From Hydrogenophaga sp. (GTDB lineage: Bacteria; Pseudomonadota; Gammaproteobacteria; Burkholderiales; Burkholderiaceae_C): a DNA stretch of 62,467 nt. The position numbers and the translations under genes are program-made. Positions 1-9,799 of the stretch are shown here, piece after piece. How positions within the stretch are numbered: the first letter of the stretch is position 1; every line of letters starts with the position of its first letter. The notes under the pieces were generated by a model that made no database searches, was not told the origin of the DNA, and worked only from the letters and a program-made list of their open reading frames with translations. The stretch covers positions 1 to 62,467 of the forward strand of contig NZ_JAHCKK010000018.1 of assembly GCF_026125825.1 (NCBI RefSeq), read 5' to 3'.

Positions 1-1
1 T

Positions 2-124
2 GTCTGGCTGGTCGAAACCTACCGCACTCAGTTTGCCCAGGAAATCGGCAGCAAGGGCATCGACGGCCTGATCGCGTCGCTGGCGCAGCGCAACAAGAGC
101 GGTGCGGCCCCCAAGGCCAGCTGA
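2..124 (+). CDS. mlaC: MlaC, phospholipid-binding periplasmic protein (3' end only)
   Basis: Only the last 40 codons are in the window, ending with TGA at 122-124. The tail has WLVETYRTQFAQEI followed by GIDGLIASLAQRNK, the conserved C-terminal end of MlaC/Ttg2D proteins. MlaC carries phospholipids across the periplasm between the outer-membrane MlaA complex and the inner-membrane MlaFEDB transporter. The next gene, three bases on, is the STAS protein MlaB, which supports the call. The signal peptide and lipid-binding fold lie outside the window. Confidence 0.85.
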   Translation, partial: VWLVETYRTQFAQEIGSKGIDGLIASLAQRNKSGAAPKAS

Positions 125-127
125 CCC

Positions 128-400
128 ATGGCCGCCCTTGAATTGCCCGAGCGGCTGACACTGGCCGAGGCTGACCAGACCCTCGCCCGCCTGGGTGGCG
201 AGTTGGCCGGCCAGTCTGACGCCACGGTGGTGGTCCATGCCGGCTCCCTCCAGGTGTTCGACTCCTCGGCGCTCTCTGTGCTGCTGGAGCTGCGCCGTCG
301 CCTGTTGACCCAGGGCAAGGCCATGCGGGTCAGCGGCTGGCCGCGGCGGCTGGAAGACCTCGCTTCGCTCTACGGCGTGCACGAACTTCTGGCGGCCTGA
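128..400 (+). CDS. mlaB: MlaB, STAS-domain subunit of the Mla lipid transporter
   Basis: A 90-residue single-domain STAS protein. The DSSAL motif around residues 39-43 is the usual STAS signature, followed by the LLELRRRL helix. In the Mla system MlaB is a cytoplasmic subunit that binds and stabilises the MlaF ATPase of the MlaFEDB complex, which keeps phospholipids out of the outer leaflet of the outer membrane. It starts three bases after the mlaC stop and is surely co-transcribed. The length is normal for the family. A generic anti-sigma-antagonist STAS protein would look similar, but the position after mlaC decides the call. Confidence 0.85.
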   Translation: MAALELPERLTLAEADQTLARLGGELAGQSDATVVVHAGSLQVFDSSALSVLLELRRRLLTQGKAMRVSGWPRRLEDLASLYGVHELLAA

Positions 401-446
401 GCGGCAGCCAAGCGACCCTGCGCCAGCGCGGCGGGAGGGGGGCGCA

Positions 447-452
447 TAAAAT
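447..452 (+). promoter_or_regulatory. Candidate -10 box upstream of the ABC exporter genes
   Basis: TAAAAT lies 68 bases before the likely ABC ATPase start, in the only gap (401-519) between mlaB and the exporter. I see no good -35 at 17 bases upstream, so this is a weak call. If used, the exporter-ibaG-murA-his run has its own start separate from the mla operon. Confidence 0.3.
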
Positions 453-519
453 ACCCGGTTCACCGGCGGGCGCCAGATGTCCTGCCCCGTGGCCGGTGTC
501 CCATGGGTCCCGCCCGCGC

Positions 520-1458
520 ATGTCCGCCGTCTCCTTCCAGAACGTTTCCAAGACCTACCCGACCCCTCGCGGCGACCTGCACGCGCTGCAATCGGTGTCC
601 TTTGACATCGAGCCCGGCGAGTTCTTTGGTCTGCTCGGCCCCAATGGCGCGGGCAAGACCACCCTGATCAGCGTGCTCGCGGGCCTGGCGCGCGCCACCT
701 CGGGTCGAGTGCTGGTGCATGGCGCCGACGTGCAGGCCGACTACGCCACCGCCCGCCGTCAGCTCGGCGTGGTGCCTCAGGAGCTGGTGTTCGACCCTTT
801 CTTCAACGTGCGCGAGGCCCTGCGCATCCAGTCCGGCTACTTTGGCATCCGGCGCAACGACGCCTGGATCGATGAGTTGCTCGAAGGCTTGGGGCTGGCG
901 GACAAGGCGTCGGCCAACATGCGCCAGCTCTCGGGCGGCATGAAGCGCCGCGTGTTGATCGCGCAGGCGCTGGTGCACAAACCACCAGTGATCGTGCTCG
1001 ACGAACCCACCGCCGGTGTGGACGTCGAGTTGCGCCAGACGCTTTGGCAGTTTGTCTCAGACCTCAACAAGCGCCTGGGCAGCACGGTGCTGCTGACCAC
1101 GCACTATCTGGAAGAGGCCGAGGCCCTGTGCGGCCGCATTGCCATGCTCAAGCAGGGCAGGGTGGTGGCGCTCGAATCCACCTCCGCACTGCTGGCGCGG
1201 GCGGCGTCCAATGTGCTGCGCTTCAAGACCGACGCGGCCCTGCCGGTCGACCTCGCTGTGCAAGCCCGTATCACCGGCCGTGTGGTGCAGCTGCCCGCCA
1301 ATGACGCGCTGGCGGTCGAGCGGATCCTGGCTCGCCTGCGCGAGGTGGGTGTATCGCCCGAGGACATCGAGATCCGCAAGGCCGACCTGGAAGACGTCTT
1401 CCTCGATCTAACCGGTGCCCACCCGCGCGCTGCCTCACCCGTAGAGGTGGCGGCATGA
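520..1458 (+). CDS. ABC transporter ATP-binding protein (YadG-like)
   Basis: A 312-residue ABC ATPase counted from ATG 520; an in-frame GTG at 496 is possible, but the family usually begins right before the SFQNVSKTYPTP segment. Walker A (GPNGAGKTT) is at residues 40-48, the LSGGM signature at 137-141 and Walker B (VIVLDEP) at 157-163, so it should hydrolyse ATP. It resembles the DrrA/YadG group that powers two-gene ABC-2 exporters. The next gene is the matching permease. The substrate cannot be told from sequence. The location next to mla genes is common in this group of bacteria and hints at an envelope role, which is inference only. Confidence 0.85.
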   Translation: MSAVSFQNVSKTYPTPRGDLHALQSVSFDIEPGEFFGLLGPNGAGKTTLISVLAGLARATSGRVLVHGADVQADYATARRQLGVVPQELVFDPFFNVREALRIQSGYFGIRRNDAWIDELLEGLGLADKASANMRQLSGGMKRRVLIAQALVHKPPVIVLDEPTAGVDVELRQTLWQFVSDLNKRLGSTVLLTTHYLEEAEALCGRIAMLKQGRVVALESTSALLARAASNVLRFKTDAALPVDLAVQARITGRVVQLPANDALAVERILARLREVGVSPEDIEIRKADLEDVFLDLTGAHPRAASPVEVAA

Positions 1459-1519
1459 GCCGCCGCCGGATCATGCCGAAGAGGGCTCACACCCCGATGC
1501 AACGCACGAAAGTTTCCCA

Positions 1520-2275
1520 ATGAACGGCTGGCAGACCCTGTTCTACAAAGAAGTGCTGCGCTTCTGGAAGGTCGGCTTCCAGACCGTTGCCGCGCCCGTC
1601 ATCACGGCCATCCTCTACCTCATGATTTTCGGCCACGTGCTCGAAGACCGGGTGCAGGTTTACGACTCGGTGAGCTACACCGCCTTCCTGCTGCCCGGGT
1701 TGGTGATGATGAGCGTGCTGCAGAACGCCTTTGCCAACAGCTCGTCCTCGCTGATCCAGAGCAAGATCATGGGCAACCTGGTCTTCTTGTTGCTCACGCC
1801 CCTGTCGCACCGTGCCTGGTTCGTGGCCTACGTGGGCTCGTCGATCGTGCGCGGCATGGCCGTGGGCCTGGGCGTGATGCTGGTCACCTGGTGGTTCGCG
1901 CAGCCCTCGATGGTGGCTCCGCTGTGGATCCTGGCCTTTGGGTTCATGGGCGCGGCGCTGCTGGGCACCCTGGGGTTGATTGCCGGACTCTGGGCTGAGA
2001 AATTCGACCAGATGGCGGCGTTTCAGAACTTCATCATCATGCCCATGACCTTCCTCTCGGGCGTGTTCTACTCCATCCATTCCCTGCCGGCTTTCTGGCA
2101 GCGCGTGAGCCACCTCAACCCGTTTTTCTACATGATCGACGGCTTTCGCTATGGCTTCTTCGGGGTGAGCGACGTCTCGCCCTGGATCAGCCTGGCCCTG
2201 GTGGGCAGCGCGCTGGCCGTGGTGAGCGCGATCGCGCTGCACCTGCTCAAGACCGGCTACAAGATCCGGCACTGA
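1520..2275 (+). CDS. ABC-2 type transporter permease (YadH-like)
   Basis: A 251-residue inner-membrane protein with about six hydrophobic segments, the ABC-2 permease layout. It starts NGWQTLFYKEVLRF and contains the PMTFLSGVFYSI segment, where the MTFLSG motif is typical of YadH/NodJ-type permeases. It works with the ATPase encoded 61 bases upstream, presumably as a dimer of each, to export an unknown substrate. No frameshift or unusual feature is seen. The short gap to ibaG (9 bases) suggests one transcript running on into ibaG and murA. Confidence 0.85.
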   Translation: MNGWQTLFYKEVLRFWKVGFQTVAAPVITAILYLMIFGHVLEDRVQVYDSVSYTAFLLPGLVMMSVLQNAFANSSSSLIQSKIMGNLVFLLLTPLSHRAWFVAYVGSSIVRGMAVGLGVMLVTWWFAQPSMVAPLWILAFGFMGAALLGTLGLIAGLWAEKFDQMAAFQNFIIMPMTFLSGVFYSIHSLPAFWQRVSHLNPFFYMIDGFRYGFFGVSDVSPWISLALVGSALAVVSAIALHLLKTGYKIRH

Positions 2276-2284
2276 CCAAACCCC

Positions 2285-2530
2285 ATGACCGCTGAAGAAC
2301 TGCAATCCCTCATCGCCGCCGGCCTGCCCTGCGAGCACCTCGAAGTCAGTGGGGACGGCCGCCATTGGGCGGCGGTCATCGTCTCGCCGGCCTTCGAGGG
2401 CCAGCGGCTGATCAAGCGCCACCAGGCCGTCTACGGCACGCTGGGCGCGCGCATCCAGACCGACGAGGTGCATGCCTTGTCAATGAAGACATTCACGCCC
2501 GCCGAGTGGGCCGCCCAACCTCGTCACTGA
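2285..2530 (+). CDS. ibaG: BolA family protein IbaG
   Basis: An 81-residue BolA-fold protein. It has the expected core: an N-terminal helix, the variable [13 protein letters not shown] strand pair, the RHQAVYG helix ([14 protein letters not shown] in IbaG/YrbA) and a C-terminal [13 protein letters not shown]. The histidine of HALSM matches the conserved ligand used when BolA proteins bind a [2Fe-2S] cluster with a monothiol glutaredoxin. A CGFS glutaredoxin (grxD) is encoded in the same window near 51.2 kb. The ibaG-murA pairing is conserved in many Proteobacteria. The function in acid stress or Fe-S transfer is from family knowledge. Confidence 0.88.
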   Translation: MTAEELQSLIAAGLPCEHLEVSGDGRHWAAVIVSPAFEGQRLIKRHQAVYGTLGARIQTDEVHALSMKTFTPAEWAAQPRH

Positions 2531-2537
2531 CACGCCC

Positions 2538-3818
2538 ATGGACAAACTGCGAATTAACGGTGGCCGCACCCTGCAGGGTGAAGTGACCATCTCCGGCGCC
2601 AAGAACGCCGCGCTGCCCGAACTGTGCGCCGCGCTGCTCACCCCTGAACCGGTGACGCTGAACAACCTGCCTCGCCTGCAGGACGTGGTCACCATGCGCA
2701 AGCTGCTCGACAACATGGGGGTGCAAACACAGACGCGGGAAGACCGCAGCGGCATCACCCTGCGGGCGGCCGAGCCGATCAAGGCCGAGGCACCTTACGA
2801 GCTGGTCAAGACCATGCGGGCTTCGGTGCTGGTGCTCGGACCGCTGCTGGCGCGCTTTGGCCACGCCCGTGTGTCGCTGCCGGGTGGCTGCGCGATCGGT
2901 TCGCGTCCAGTGGACCAGCACATCAAAGGCATGCAGGCCATGGGCGCGGAGATCGTGGTTGAGCATGGCTACATGGTCGCCAAGTTGCCTGCGGGCAAGA
3001 CCCGCCTGCACGGCGCCCGAATCACCACCGACATGGTGACGGTCACGGGCACCGAGAACTTCCTCATGGCCGCCGCGCTGGCCCAGGGCGAGACGTTGCT
3101 AGAAAACGCGGCGCAGGAGCCGGAGATTGGCGATCTGGCGGAAATGCTGATCGCGATGGGCGCAAAGATCGAAGGCCACGGCACCAGCCGCATTCATGTG
3201 CAAGGTGTGGACCTCCTGAAGGGCTGCACGCATCAAGTGGTGGCCGACCGCATCGAGACCGGTACCTTCCTGTGCGCCGTGGCCGCCGCGGGGGGCGATG
3301 TGGTGCTGCGCCACGGCCGCGCTGACCACCTCGATGCCGTGATCGACAAGCTGCACGAGGCCGGCGCCCAGATCGAGGCAGGTAATGACGCGCGCGGCGA
3401 CTTCATTCGAGTGCGTGCCTCGGGTCGCCTCAAATCGCAGAGCTTCCGAACCACCGAGTACCCGGGCTTTCCGACCGACATGCAAGCCCAGTTCATGACG
3501 CTGAACTGCATTGCTGAAGGCACGAGCAAGGTCACCGAGACCATCTTCGAAAACCGATTCATGCACGTCAATGAGCTGGTGCGGCTCGGCGCCCGCATCC
3601 AGACGGACGGCAAGGTGGCGCTCATCGAGGGCATTCCTCGCTTGTCGGGTGCCACCGTGATGGCCACCGATCTGCGCGCCTCGGCCAGCCTGGTGATCGC
3701 CGGCCTGGTGGCCGATGGTGAAACCATTGTCGACCGCATCTACCATCTGGACCGGGGCTACGACCAGATGGAAGCCAAGCTGCGCGCCATCGGCGCAGAC
3801 ATCGAACGCATCAAATGA
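2538..3818 (+). CDS. murA: UDP-N-acetylglucosamine 1-carboxyvinyltransferase MurA
   Basis: A 426-residue enolpyruvyl transferase, the first committed step of peptidoglycan synthesis: it moves enolpyruvate from PEP to UDP-GlcNAc in the cytoplasm. The N-terminus MDKLRINGG and the SGAKNAALP loop match MurA. The active-site loop [12 protein letters not shown] places the catalytic cysteine at residue 118. A cysteine there predicts the usual sensitivity to fosfomycin, whereas resistant homologues carry aspartate. The gene is full length and follows ibaG by seven bases; its 3' end overlaps hisG by four bases. Confidence 0.97.
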   Translation: MDKLRINGGRTLQGEVTISGAKNAALPELCAALLTPEPVTLNNLPRLQDVVTMRKLLDNMGVQTQTREDRSGITLRAAEPIKAEAPYELVKTMRASVLVLGPLLARFGHARVSLPGGCAIGSRPVDQHIKGMQAMGAEIVVEHGYMVAKLPAGKTRLHGARITTDMVTVTGTENFLMAAALAQGETLLENAAQEPEIGDLAEMLIAMGAKIEGHGTSRIHVQGVDLLKGCTHQVVADRIETGTFLCAVAAAGGDVVLRHGRADHLDAVIDKLHEAGAQIEAGNDARGDFIRVRASGRLKSQSFRTTEYPGFPTDMQAQFMTLNCIAEGTSKVTETIFENRFMHVNELVRLGARIQTDGKVALIEGIPRLSGATVMATDLRASASLVIAGLVADGETIVDRIYHLDRGYDQMEAKLRAIGADIERIK

Positions 3819-4468
3819 TCACTCTCGCCCTCTCCAAAGGCCGCATCTTCGACGAGACCCTGCCGCTGCTCAAAGCCGCCGGCATCGAGGTGCTGGAAGA
3901 CCCCGAGAAATCGCGCAAGCTCATCCTGCCGACCAGCAACCCTGAGGTTCGTGTCGTGCTGGTGCGCGCCACCGACGTGCCGACATACGTGGAGTATGGC
4001 GGCGCCGATATCGGTGTGACCGGCAAGGACACCTTGATCGAACACGGTGGCCAGGGCTTGTACCAGCCGCTGGATCTTCACATTTCGCGCTGCCGCGTGA
4101 GCGTGGCCGTGCGTGCCGACTTCGACTACGCCTCGGCCGTGCGCCAGGGTTCGCGCCTGAAGGTCGCCACCAAATACACCGCCATCGCGCGCGAGTTCTT
4201 CGCGGGCAAGGGCGTACACGTGGATCTCATCAAACTCTACGGCAGCATGGAGCTGGCACCGCTGACCGGCCTGGCCGACGCCATCGTCGATCTGGTGTCC
4301 ACAGGCAACACGCTCAAGGCCAACCACTTGGTCGAGGTGGAGCGCATCATGGACATCAGCGCGCGACTGGTCGTCAATCAGGCCTCGCTCAAACTCAAGC
4401 AGACGGCCATCCGCCCCATCATCGACGCCTTCGCGCAAGCCATCGAAAAGGACCCTGTTTCCTCATGA
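3815..4468 (+). CDS. hisG: ATP phosphoribosyltransferase, short form HisG
   Basis: At 217 residues this is the short form of HisG, which lacks the C-terminal regulatory ACT-like domain. It catalyses the first step of histidine synthesis, joining ATP and PRPP. Recognisable segments are [15 protein letters not shown] at the start and [11 protein letters not shown] and [14 protein letters not shown] in the body. Short HisG enzymes need the HisZ subunit (a histidyl-tRNA synthetase paralogue) for activity and feedback control. No hisZ is seen in this window, so it must be elsewhere in the genome. The ATGA overlap with murA indicates translational coupling between cell wall and histidine genes. Confidence 0.96.
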   Translation: MITLALSKGRIFDETLPLLKAAGIEVLEDPEKSRKLILPTSNPEVRVVLVRATDVPTYVEYGGADIGVTGKDTLIEHGGQGLYQPLDLHISRCRVSVAVRADFDYASAVRQGSRLKVATKYTAIAREFFAGKGVHVDLIKLYGSMELAPLTGLADAIVDLVSTGNTLKANHLVEVERIMDISARLVVNQASLKLKQTAIRPIIDAFAQAIEKDPVSS

Positions 4469-5856
4469 GCCTCTTTGCCCGCCCAGTCCGTCTGTCCACC
4501 ACCGCCGCGGATTTCGAGGCGCAGTTCGCGGCCCGCCTCCATTGGTCGGCGGAGACCGACGGGGCGATCGAGCAGCGCGTGGCCGACATCCTGGCCGATG
4601 TGCGTGAGCGCGGTGATGCGGCGGTGCTGGAATACACGGCGCGTTTCGACGGCCTCACGGCGAACGGCGTGGCCGATCTGGAGCTGACGCAGGCCGACTT
4701 CAAGGCCGCGTTCGATGGCCTGCCCGCAGCCCAGCGCGAAGCCCTGCAAGCCGCCACGCGCCGCGTTCGAAGCTACCACGAAGCCCAGAAGAAGGCTGGT
4801 GGCGAAAGCTGGAGCTTCCGGGACGAGGACGGGACGCTGCTGGGCCAGAAGGTCACGCCGCTGGACCGCGTGGGCATCTACGTGCCAGGTGGCAAGGCGG
4901 CCTACCCGTCCAGCCTGATCATGAACGCCGTCCCCGCGCACGTGGCCGGGGTCCAGGAAATCATCATGGTGGTGCCTACGCCTGTGCGCGGCAGTGTGGC
5001 CACCGGCGGTAGCGGTGAGGGGACCTCGGCGCGCGGCGAGCGCAACGATCTGGTGCTCGCCGCAGCGCACGTGGCAGGCGTCACCCGTGCCTTTACCATC
5101 GGCGGCGCGCAGGCTGTGGCCGCGCTGGCCTACGGCACCGCCACCGTGCCCAAGGTCGACAAGATCACCGGCCCAGGCAACGCCTACGTGGCCAGCGCCA
5201 AGAAGCGCGTCTTCGGGACCGTGGGCATCGACATGATCGCTGGTCCGAGCGAAATCCTCGTGCTGGCCGATGGAAGCACACCGGCGCAGTGGGTGGCGAT
5301 GGACCTCTTCAGCCAAGCCGAGCATGATGAGTTGGCCCAGAGCATTTTGCTGTGCCCCGACGCCGCCTACCTTGACGCGGTGCAGAGGGAGATGGATCGC
5401 CTCCTGCCCGACATGCCGCGTGCGGCCATCATCGCCAAGAGCCTGAGCGGCCGGGGGGCGCTGATCCACACCCGTCATATGGAAGAGGCTTGCGCGATCA
5501 GCAACCGGATCGCGCCCGAGCACCTGGAGGTGTCCAGCAACGAGCCGCACCGCTGGGAGCCTCTGTTGAGGCATGCCGGGGCTATCTTCCTGGGGGCCTA
5601 TACCAGCGAAAGCCTGGGCGACTACTGCGCCGGGCCCAACCACGTGCTGCCCACCAGCGGCACCGCTCGTTTTTCCTCGCCCCTGGGCGTTTACGACTTC
5701 CAGAAACGCAGCAGCCTGATCGAGGTGAGTCAGGCCGGTGCGCAGCGCCTGGGTGCCATCGCGGCCGAAATGGCCTACGGCGAGGGCCTGCAGGCGCATG
5801 CGCGTGCCGCCGAAATGCGGCTCGAGAATGTGCCACCGATGCGGGGCGCCCGATGA
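4465..5856 (+). CDS. hisD: Histidinol dehydrogenase HisD
   Basis: A 463-residue NAD-dependent, zinc-containing enzyme that oxidises L-histidinol to L-histidine in two steps. Landmarks are the [17 protein letters not shown] nucleotide-binding stretch, the [15 protein letters not shown] loop, SQAEHDE with a zinc-ligand region, and [10 protein letters not shown] near the end. It is about 20-30 residues longer than typical HisD (about 430-440). The extra length is a Gly/Ser/Ala-rich insertion at about residues 174-191, between the VVPTP strand and NDLVLAAA. The reading frame is intact across it. The start overlaps hisG and the stop overlaps hisC by four bases each. Confidence 0.96.
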   Translation: MSLFARPVRLSTTAADFEAQFAARLHWSAETDGAIEQRVADILADVRERGDAAVLEYTARFDGLTANGVADLELTQADFKAAFDGLPAAQREALQAATRRVRSYHEAQKKAGGESWSFRDEDGTLLGQKVTPLDRVGIYVPGGKAAYPSSLIMNAVPAHVAGVQEIIMVVPTPVRGSVATGGSGEGTSARGERNDLVLAAAHVAGVTRAFTIGGAQAVAALAYGTATVPKVDKITGPGNAYVASAKKRVFGTVGIDMIAGPSEILVLADGSTPAQWVAMDLFSQAEHDELAQSILLCPDAAYLDAVQREMDRLLPDMPRAAIIAKSLSGRGALIHTRHMEEACAISNRIAPEHLEVSSNEPHRWEPLLRHAGAIFLGAYTSESLGDYCAGPNHVLPTSGTARFSSPLGVYDFQKRSSLIEVSQAGAQRLGAIAAEMAYGEGLQAHARAAEMRLENVPPMRGAR

Positions 5857-6941
5857 ACCCCAATCCTTTGAAGACGATCCGCCAGGACGTGCAGTCCATG
5901 CACGCCTATGCCGTCCAGGACTCGACGGGCATGGTCAAGCTGGATGCGATGGAGAACCCCTTCGCCCTGCCGCCCGCCTTGCAGGCGGAGCTGGGTGCTC
6001 GCCTGGGCTCGGTTGCCATCAACCGCTATCCCGGTGCCCGCATCGACGATCTCAAGCGCGCGCTGGCCCATTATGTGGACTTGCCCGCAGGCTGCGACCT
6101 GATGCTGGGCAACGGCTCTGACGAGCTCATCTCGCTGCTGGCCATGGGTTGTGACCTGCCGGGCGCCTCCATTCTGGCGCCCCTGCCAGGTTTTGTCATG
6201 TACGCCATGAGCGCCCAGCTGCAAGGGCTGAACTTCGTTGGCGTGCCGCTCACTTCCGAATTCGAACTGGACGAGCCGGCCATGCTGACCGCGATGCGAG
6301 AGCACAAGCCGGCCATCACCTACATCGCCTACCCCAACAACCCCACCGCCAACCTGTGGAACGCCGATACCATTCGCCGCCTGATTGCCGAGGCGGCCGA
6401 TTTCGGCGGCCTGGTGGTGATGGACGAAGCCTACCAGCCGTTTTCCAGCCAAAGCTGGCTGAACGAGATCCGGTCGCAGCCGGCTGCCCATGCGCATGTT
6501 CTGCTGATGCGCACCCTCTCTAAATTTGGCCTGGCCGGGGTGCGCATCGGATACATGGTGGGTGCTCAGGCGCTGGTGCACGAGGTCGACAAACTGCGGC
6601 CGCCTTACAACGTGAGCGTGCTCAATGCCGAGTGCGCGCTGTTTGCGCTGGAACATGCCGAGGTATTCGCCAGCCAGGCCGCGCAAATCCGCGAACAGCG
6701 CACCTTGCTGATCGATGCGCTCAGGGCCATGCCGGGCGTCACGCCTTTTCCCAGCGAGGCCAATATGGTCCTGGTGCGTGTGCCCGATGCGCAACGCTGC
6801 TTCGATGGGCTCAAGGCCCAGGGCATTCTGGTGAAGAATGTTTCTAGAATGCATCCTTTGCTGACCCATTGTCTGCGCCTGACGGTGGGTACACCGTCGG
6901 AAAACGCCCAGTTGCTCCGAGCCCTCCAGACCGCCCTATGA
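5853..6941 (+). CDS. hisC: Histidinol-phosphate aminotransferase HisC
   Basis: A 362-residue fold-type I PLP aminotransferase that converts imidazole-acetol phosphate and glutamate to histidinol phosphate. The start ATG 5853 overlaps the hisD stop as ATGA, and the protein then begins [19 protein letters not shown], the expected N-terminus. The PLP-binding lysine lies in [15 protein letters not shown] at about residue 224; YPNNPTAN and MDEAYQPF supply the other cofactor contacts. A longer in-frame reading back to 5490 exists but lies inside hisD and is rejected. Confidence 0.96.
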   Translation: MNPNPLKTIRQDVQSMHAYAVQDSTGMVKLDAMENPFALPPALQAELGARLGSVAINRYPGARIDDLKRALAHYVDLPAGCDLMLGNGSDELISLLAMGCDLPGASILAPLPGFVMYAMSAQLQGLNFVGVPLTSEFELDEPAMLTAMREHKPAITYIAYPNNPTANLWNADTIRRLIAEAADFGGLVVMDEAYQPFSSQSWLNEIRSQPAAHAHVLLMRTLSKFGLAGVRIGYMVGAQALVHEVDKLRPPYNVSVLNAECALFALEHAEVFASQAAQIREQRTLLIDALRAMPGVTPFPSEANMVLVRVPDAQRCFDGLKAQGILVKNVSRMHPLLTHCLRLTVGTPSENAQLLRALQTAL

Positions 6942-7558
6942 CCCAGACGCCTCCCGCCCCCGCCGTGTCCGACCGCGTGGCCCAAGTGCAACGCAATACT
7001 TCGGAGACGCAGATCGGCGTGCGCATCAACCTCGACGGCACGGGACAGGCCAGCCTGTCCACCGGCATCGGATTCTTTGATCACATGCTGGACCAGATCG
7101 CCCGTCACGGGCTGATCGACCTCGATATCCAGGCCAAAGGCGATCTGCACATTGACGGACACCACACGGTGGAAGACGTCGGCATCACGCTGGGCCAGGC
7201 CTTCGCGCAAGCCGTGGGTGACAAAAAGGGCATCCGTCGCTACGGCCATGCCTACGTGCCATTGGACGAAGCGCTGTCGCGTGTCGTGATCGACTTCTCG
7301 GGCCGCCCGGGCCTGCACATGCGCGTGCCGTTCAAGAGCGGCATGGTCGGCGCCTTTGACACCCAGCTCGCCTTTGAGTTTTTCCAGGGCTTCGTCAACC
7401 ACGCCGGCGTGACCCTGCACATCGACAACCTGCATGGCGAAAACGCACACCATCAGGCCGAGACGGTGTTCAAGGCGTTCGCTCGTGCGCTGCGCATGGC
7501 CCTGGAGCGCGACCCGCGCATGGGCGACGTGATTCCTTCGACCAAAGGCTCGCTCTGA
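6938..7558 (+). CDS. hisB: Imidazoleglycerol-phosphate dehydratase HisB (monofunctional)
   Basis: 206 residues, the single-function dehydratase without the fused histidinol-phosphatase of enteric bacteria. A separate phosphatase must therefore exist; none is in this window. The metal-binding signatures [14 protein letters not shown] and [11 protein letters not shown] are present, and the second histidine set [19 protein letters not shown] ([15 protein letters not shown]) is near the end. The start ATG 6938 overlaps the hisC stop by four bases; an upstream ATG at 6869 lies inside hisC and lacks family support. Confidence 0.96.
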   Translation: MTQTPPAPAVSDRVAQVQRNTSETQIGVRINLDGTGQASLSTGIGFFDHMLDQIARHGLIDLDIQAKGDLHIDGHHTVEDVGITLGQAFAQAVGDKKGIRRYGHAYVPLDEALSRVVIDFSGRPGLHMRVPFKSGMVGAFDTQLAFEFFQGFVNHAGVTLHIDNLHGENAHHQAETVFKAFARALRMALERDPRMGDVIPSTKGSL

Positions 7559-7571
7559 GTCCTTCACCCCG

Positions 7572-8234
7572 ATGAAACGCAAGACGGTCGCCGTGGTGGA
7601 CTACGGCAGCGGGAACCTGCGCTCGGTATCGCAGGCGGTGCAACACGTGGCGCGTGCGCGCGACGTGGAGGTGTGCGTGACGTCCCACGCCCAGGAGGTG
7701 CTGGATGCCGATCGTGTGGTGCTGCCCGGCCAGGGCCACATGGGCGACTGCATGCGCGAACTGGCGGCGTCCGGCCTGCTGGATGCCGTGCTGCACGCTG
7801 CCGCCCACAAGCCCTTGTTTGGCGTCTGCGTGGGCATGCAGATGCTGCTGGACCGCAGCGAGGAGGGGCCGACCGACGGCCTGGGTCTGATCCCTGGCGA
7901 GGTCGTTCGTTTCCAGCTCGAAGGTCGTTTGCAGGCCGACGGCAGCCGCTTCAAGGTGCCTCAGATGGGGTGGAACCGGGTATTTCACGAATTGGGGCGT
8001 GGCCCATCCCATCCCCTCTGGTCGGGCATCGCGGAGGGGGCCTACTTTTATTTCGTGCACAGCTTTTATGCCCGCCCCGCCCAGGCGGTGCACTGCGTGG
8101 GCGAAGCGGACTATGGTGGGCGCTTTGCTGCGGCCATTGCCCGCGATAATATTTTCGCCACCCAGTTTCACCCGGAAAAAAGCGCCGATCAGGGGCTGGC
8201 GCTCTACCGCAATTTCCTGTCCTGGAATCCCTGA
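7572..8234 (+). CDS. hisH: Imidazole glycerol phosphate synthase glutaminase subunit HisH
   Basis: 220 residues, a class I glutamine amidotransferase that supplies ammonia to HisF. The nucleophilic cysteine is C86 in [10 protein letters not shown]. The histidine and glutamate of the triad are in [11 protein letters not shown] near the C-terminus. The oxyanion-strand sequence [10 protein letters not shown] matches HisH. It sits 13 bases after hisB and 27 bases before hisA, inside the his operon, and its partner hisF follows hisA. Nothing is unusual. Confidence 0.96.
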   Translation: MKRKTVAVVDYGSGNLRSVSQAVQHVARARDVEVCVTSHAQEVLDADRVVLPGQGHMGDCMRELAASGLLDAVLHAAAHKPLFGVCVGMQMLLDRSEEGPTDGLGLIPGEVVRFQLEGRLQADGSRFKVPQMGWNRVFHELGRGPSHPLWSGIAEGAYFYFVHSFYARPAQAVHCVGEADYGGRFAAAIARDNIFATQFHPEKSADQGLALYRNFLSWNP

Positions 8235-8261
8235 GTCCATCCGCCCTTCACCCACACCATC

Positions 8262-9002
8262 ATGCTGCTGATTCCTGCCATTGATCTGAAAGACGGCCAG
8301 TGCGTTCGCCTCAAACAAGGTGACATGGACCAATCCACGGTGTTCGGCGAAGACCCGGCGGCCATCGCGCGCAGCTGGGTCGATAAAGGGGCGCGACGCG
8401 TGCACTTGGTGGACCTCAACGGCGCCTTTGCTGGAAAACCCAAGAACGAACAGGCGATTCGCGCGATCCTCAAGGAAGTGGGCGCCGAGGTGGACGTTCA
8501 ACTGGGGGGTGGTATCCGCGATCTCGACACCATCGAACGCTACCTGGACGCAGGCCTGCGCTACGTGATCATCGGGACGGCGGCGGTGAAGAACCCGGGT
8601 TTCCTGCAGGATGCGTGCACCGCTTTCGGCGGCCACATCATCGTCGGCCTGGACGCCAAGGACGGCAAGGTCGCCACCGATGGCTGGAGCAAGCTGACCG
8701 GCCACGAGGTGGTGGACTTGGGCAAAAAATTCGAGGACTACGGCGTCGAAGGCATCATCTATACCGACATTGGTCGCGACGGCATGCTCTCGGGCATCAA
8801 CATCGAGGCGACCGTCAAGCTGGCGCAGGCGCTGTCCATTCCCGTGATCGCATCGGGGGGGCTGTCCAACCTGGACGACATCCGCGCCCTGTGCGCGGTC
8901 GAAGACGAAGGCGTCGAAGGGGTGATCTGTGGCCGATCAATCTACAGCGGCGACCTCGATTTCGAGGCCGCGCAGCAGCTGGCCGACGACCTGAACGGAT
9001 AA
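8262..9002 (+). CDS. hisA: ProFAR isomerase HisA
   Basis: A 246-residue (beta/alpha)8-barrel enzyme that isomerises the N1-phosphoribosyl aminoimidazole-carboxamide intermediate. The first catalytic aspartate is D8 in [14 protein letters not shown]. The second is in the [12 protein letters not shown] strand-8-half motif. Phosphate-binding glycines occur in QLGGGIRDL and [13 protein letters not shown]. It lies between hisH and hisF, the usual order, and its 8-base gap to hisF indicates co-transcription. Confidence 0.96.
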   Translation: MLLIPAIDLKDGQCVRLKQGDMDQSTVFGEDPAAIARSWVDKGARRVHLVDLNGAFAGKPKNEQAIRAILKEVGAEVDVQLGGGIRDLDTIERYLDAGLRYVIIGTAAVKNPGFLQDACTAFGGHIIVGLDAKDGKVATDGWSKLTGHEVVDLGKKFEDYGVEGIIYTDIGRDGMLSGINIEATVKLAQALSIPVIASGGLSNLDDIRALCAVEDEGVEGVICGRSIYSGDLDFEAAQQLADDLNG

Positions 9003-9010
9003 CGCAGCCT

Positions 9011-9790
9011 ATGCTCGCCAAGCGCATCATTCCTTGCCTGGACGTTACCGGGGGTCGTGTCGTCAAGGGCGTCAACTTCGTGGAATTGCGCGATGCGGGT
9101 GACCCGGTAGAGATCGCCGCCCGCTACAACGAGCAGGGCGCCGACGAACTCACCTTCCTCGACATCACCGCCACCTCGGATGGCCGCGATCTGATCCTGC
9201 ACATCATCGAAGCGGTTGCATCGCAGGTCTTCATTCCTCTCACGGTAGGTGGAGGCGTGCGCACCGTGGAAGACGTTCGCCGCCTGCTCAATGCCGGCGC
9301 CGACAAAACCAGCTTCAACTCCGCAGCGATCGCCAACCCTCAGGTGATCCGAGAAGCCTCTGACAAATATGGTGCGCAGTGCATCGTGGTCGCGATCGAC
9401 GCCAAGCGCCGCCAGGGCGACGATCTGGCCCAGCGTGGCGAAGGCTGGGACGTTTACAGCCACGGTGGGCGCAAAAACACAGGCCTGGACGCGGTGGCCT
9501 GGGCATCGCAGATGGCCGACTTCGGCGCTGGCGAGATCCTGCTTACCAGCATGGACCGCGACGGCACCAAGTCCGGCTTCGATCTGGCCCTGACGCGGGC
9601 GGTTGCGGACGCCGTGAGCGTGCCGGTGATCGCCTCGGGCGGGGTGGGCAACCTCGACCACCTGGCCGACGGCGTGCAACAAGGTGGAGCCGACGCCGTG
9701 CTCGCCGCCAGCATCTTCCACTACGGGGAATTCACCGTGGCTCAGGCCAAGGCGCGCATGGCCGAACGTGGCATCCCGGTCCGGCTCTGA
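9011..9790 (+). CDS. hisF: Imidazole glycerol phosphate synthase cyclase subunit HisF
   Basis: 259 residues from ATG 9011. A barrel enzyme paralogous to HisA that uses ammonia from HisH to form imidazole glycerol phosphate and AICAR. It begins [12 protein letters not shown] with the catalytic aspartate at position 11; the second catalytic aspartate lies in [14 protein letters not shown]. The phosphate loops are [14 protein letters not shown] and [13 protein letters not shown] longer frame back to 8615 runs inside hisA and is a shadow. The his operon is interrupted right after this gene by a gene on the other strand. Confidence 0.96.
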   Translation: MLAKRIIPCLDVTGGRVVKGVNFVELRDAGDPVEIAARYNEQGADELTFLDITATSDGRDLILHIIEAVASQVFIPLTVGGGVRTVEDVRRLLNAGADKTSFNSAAIANPQVIREASDKYGAQCIVVAIDAKRRQGDDLAQRGEGWDVYSHGGRKNTGLDAVAWASQMADFGAGEILLTSMDRDGTKSGFDLALTRAVADAVSVPVIASGGVGNLDHLADGVQQGGADAVLAASIFHYGEFTVAQAKARMAERGIPVRL

Positions 9791-9799
9791 GCCGCCTTT

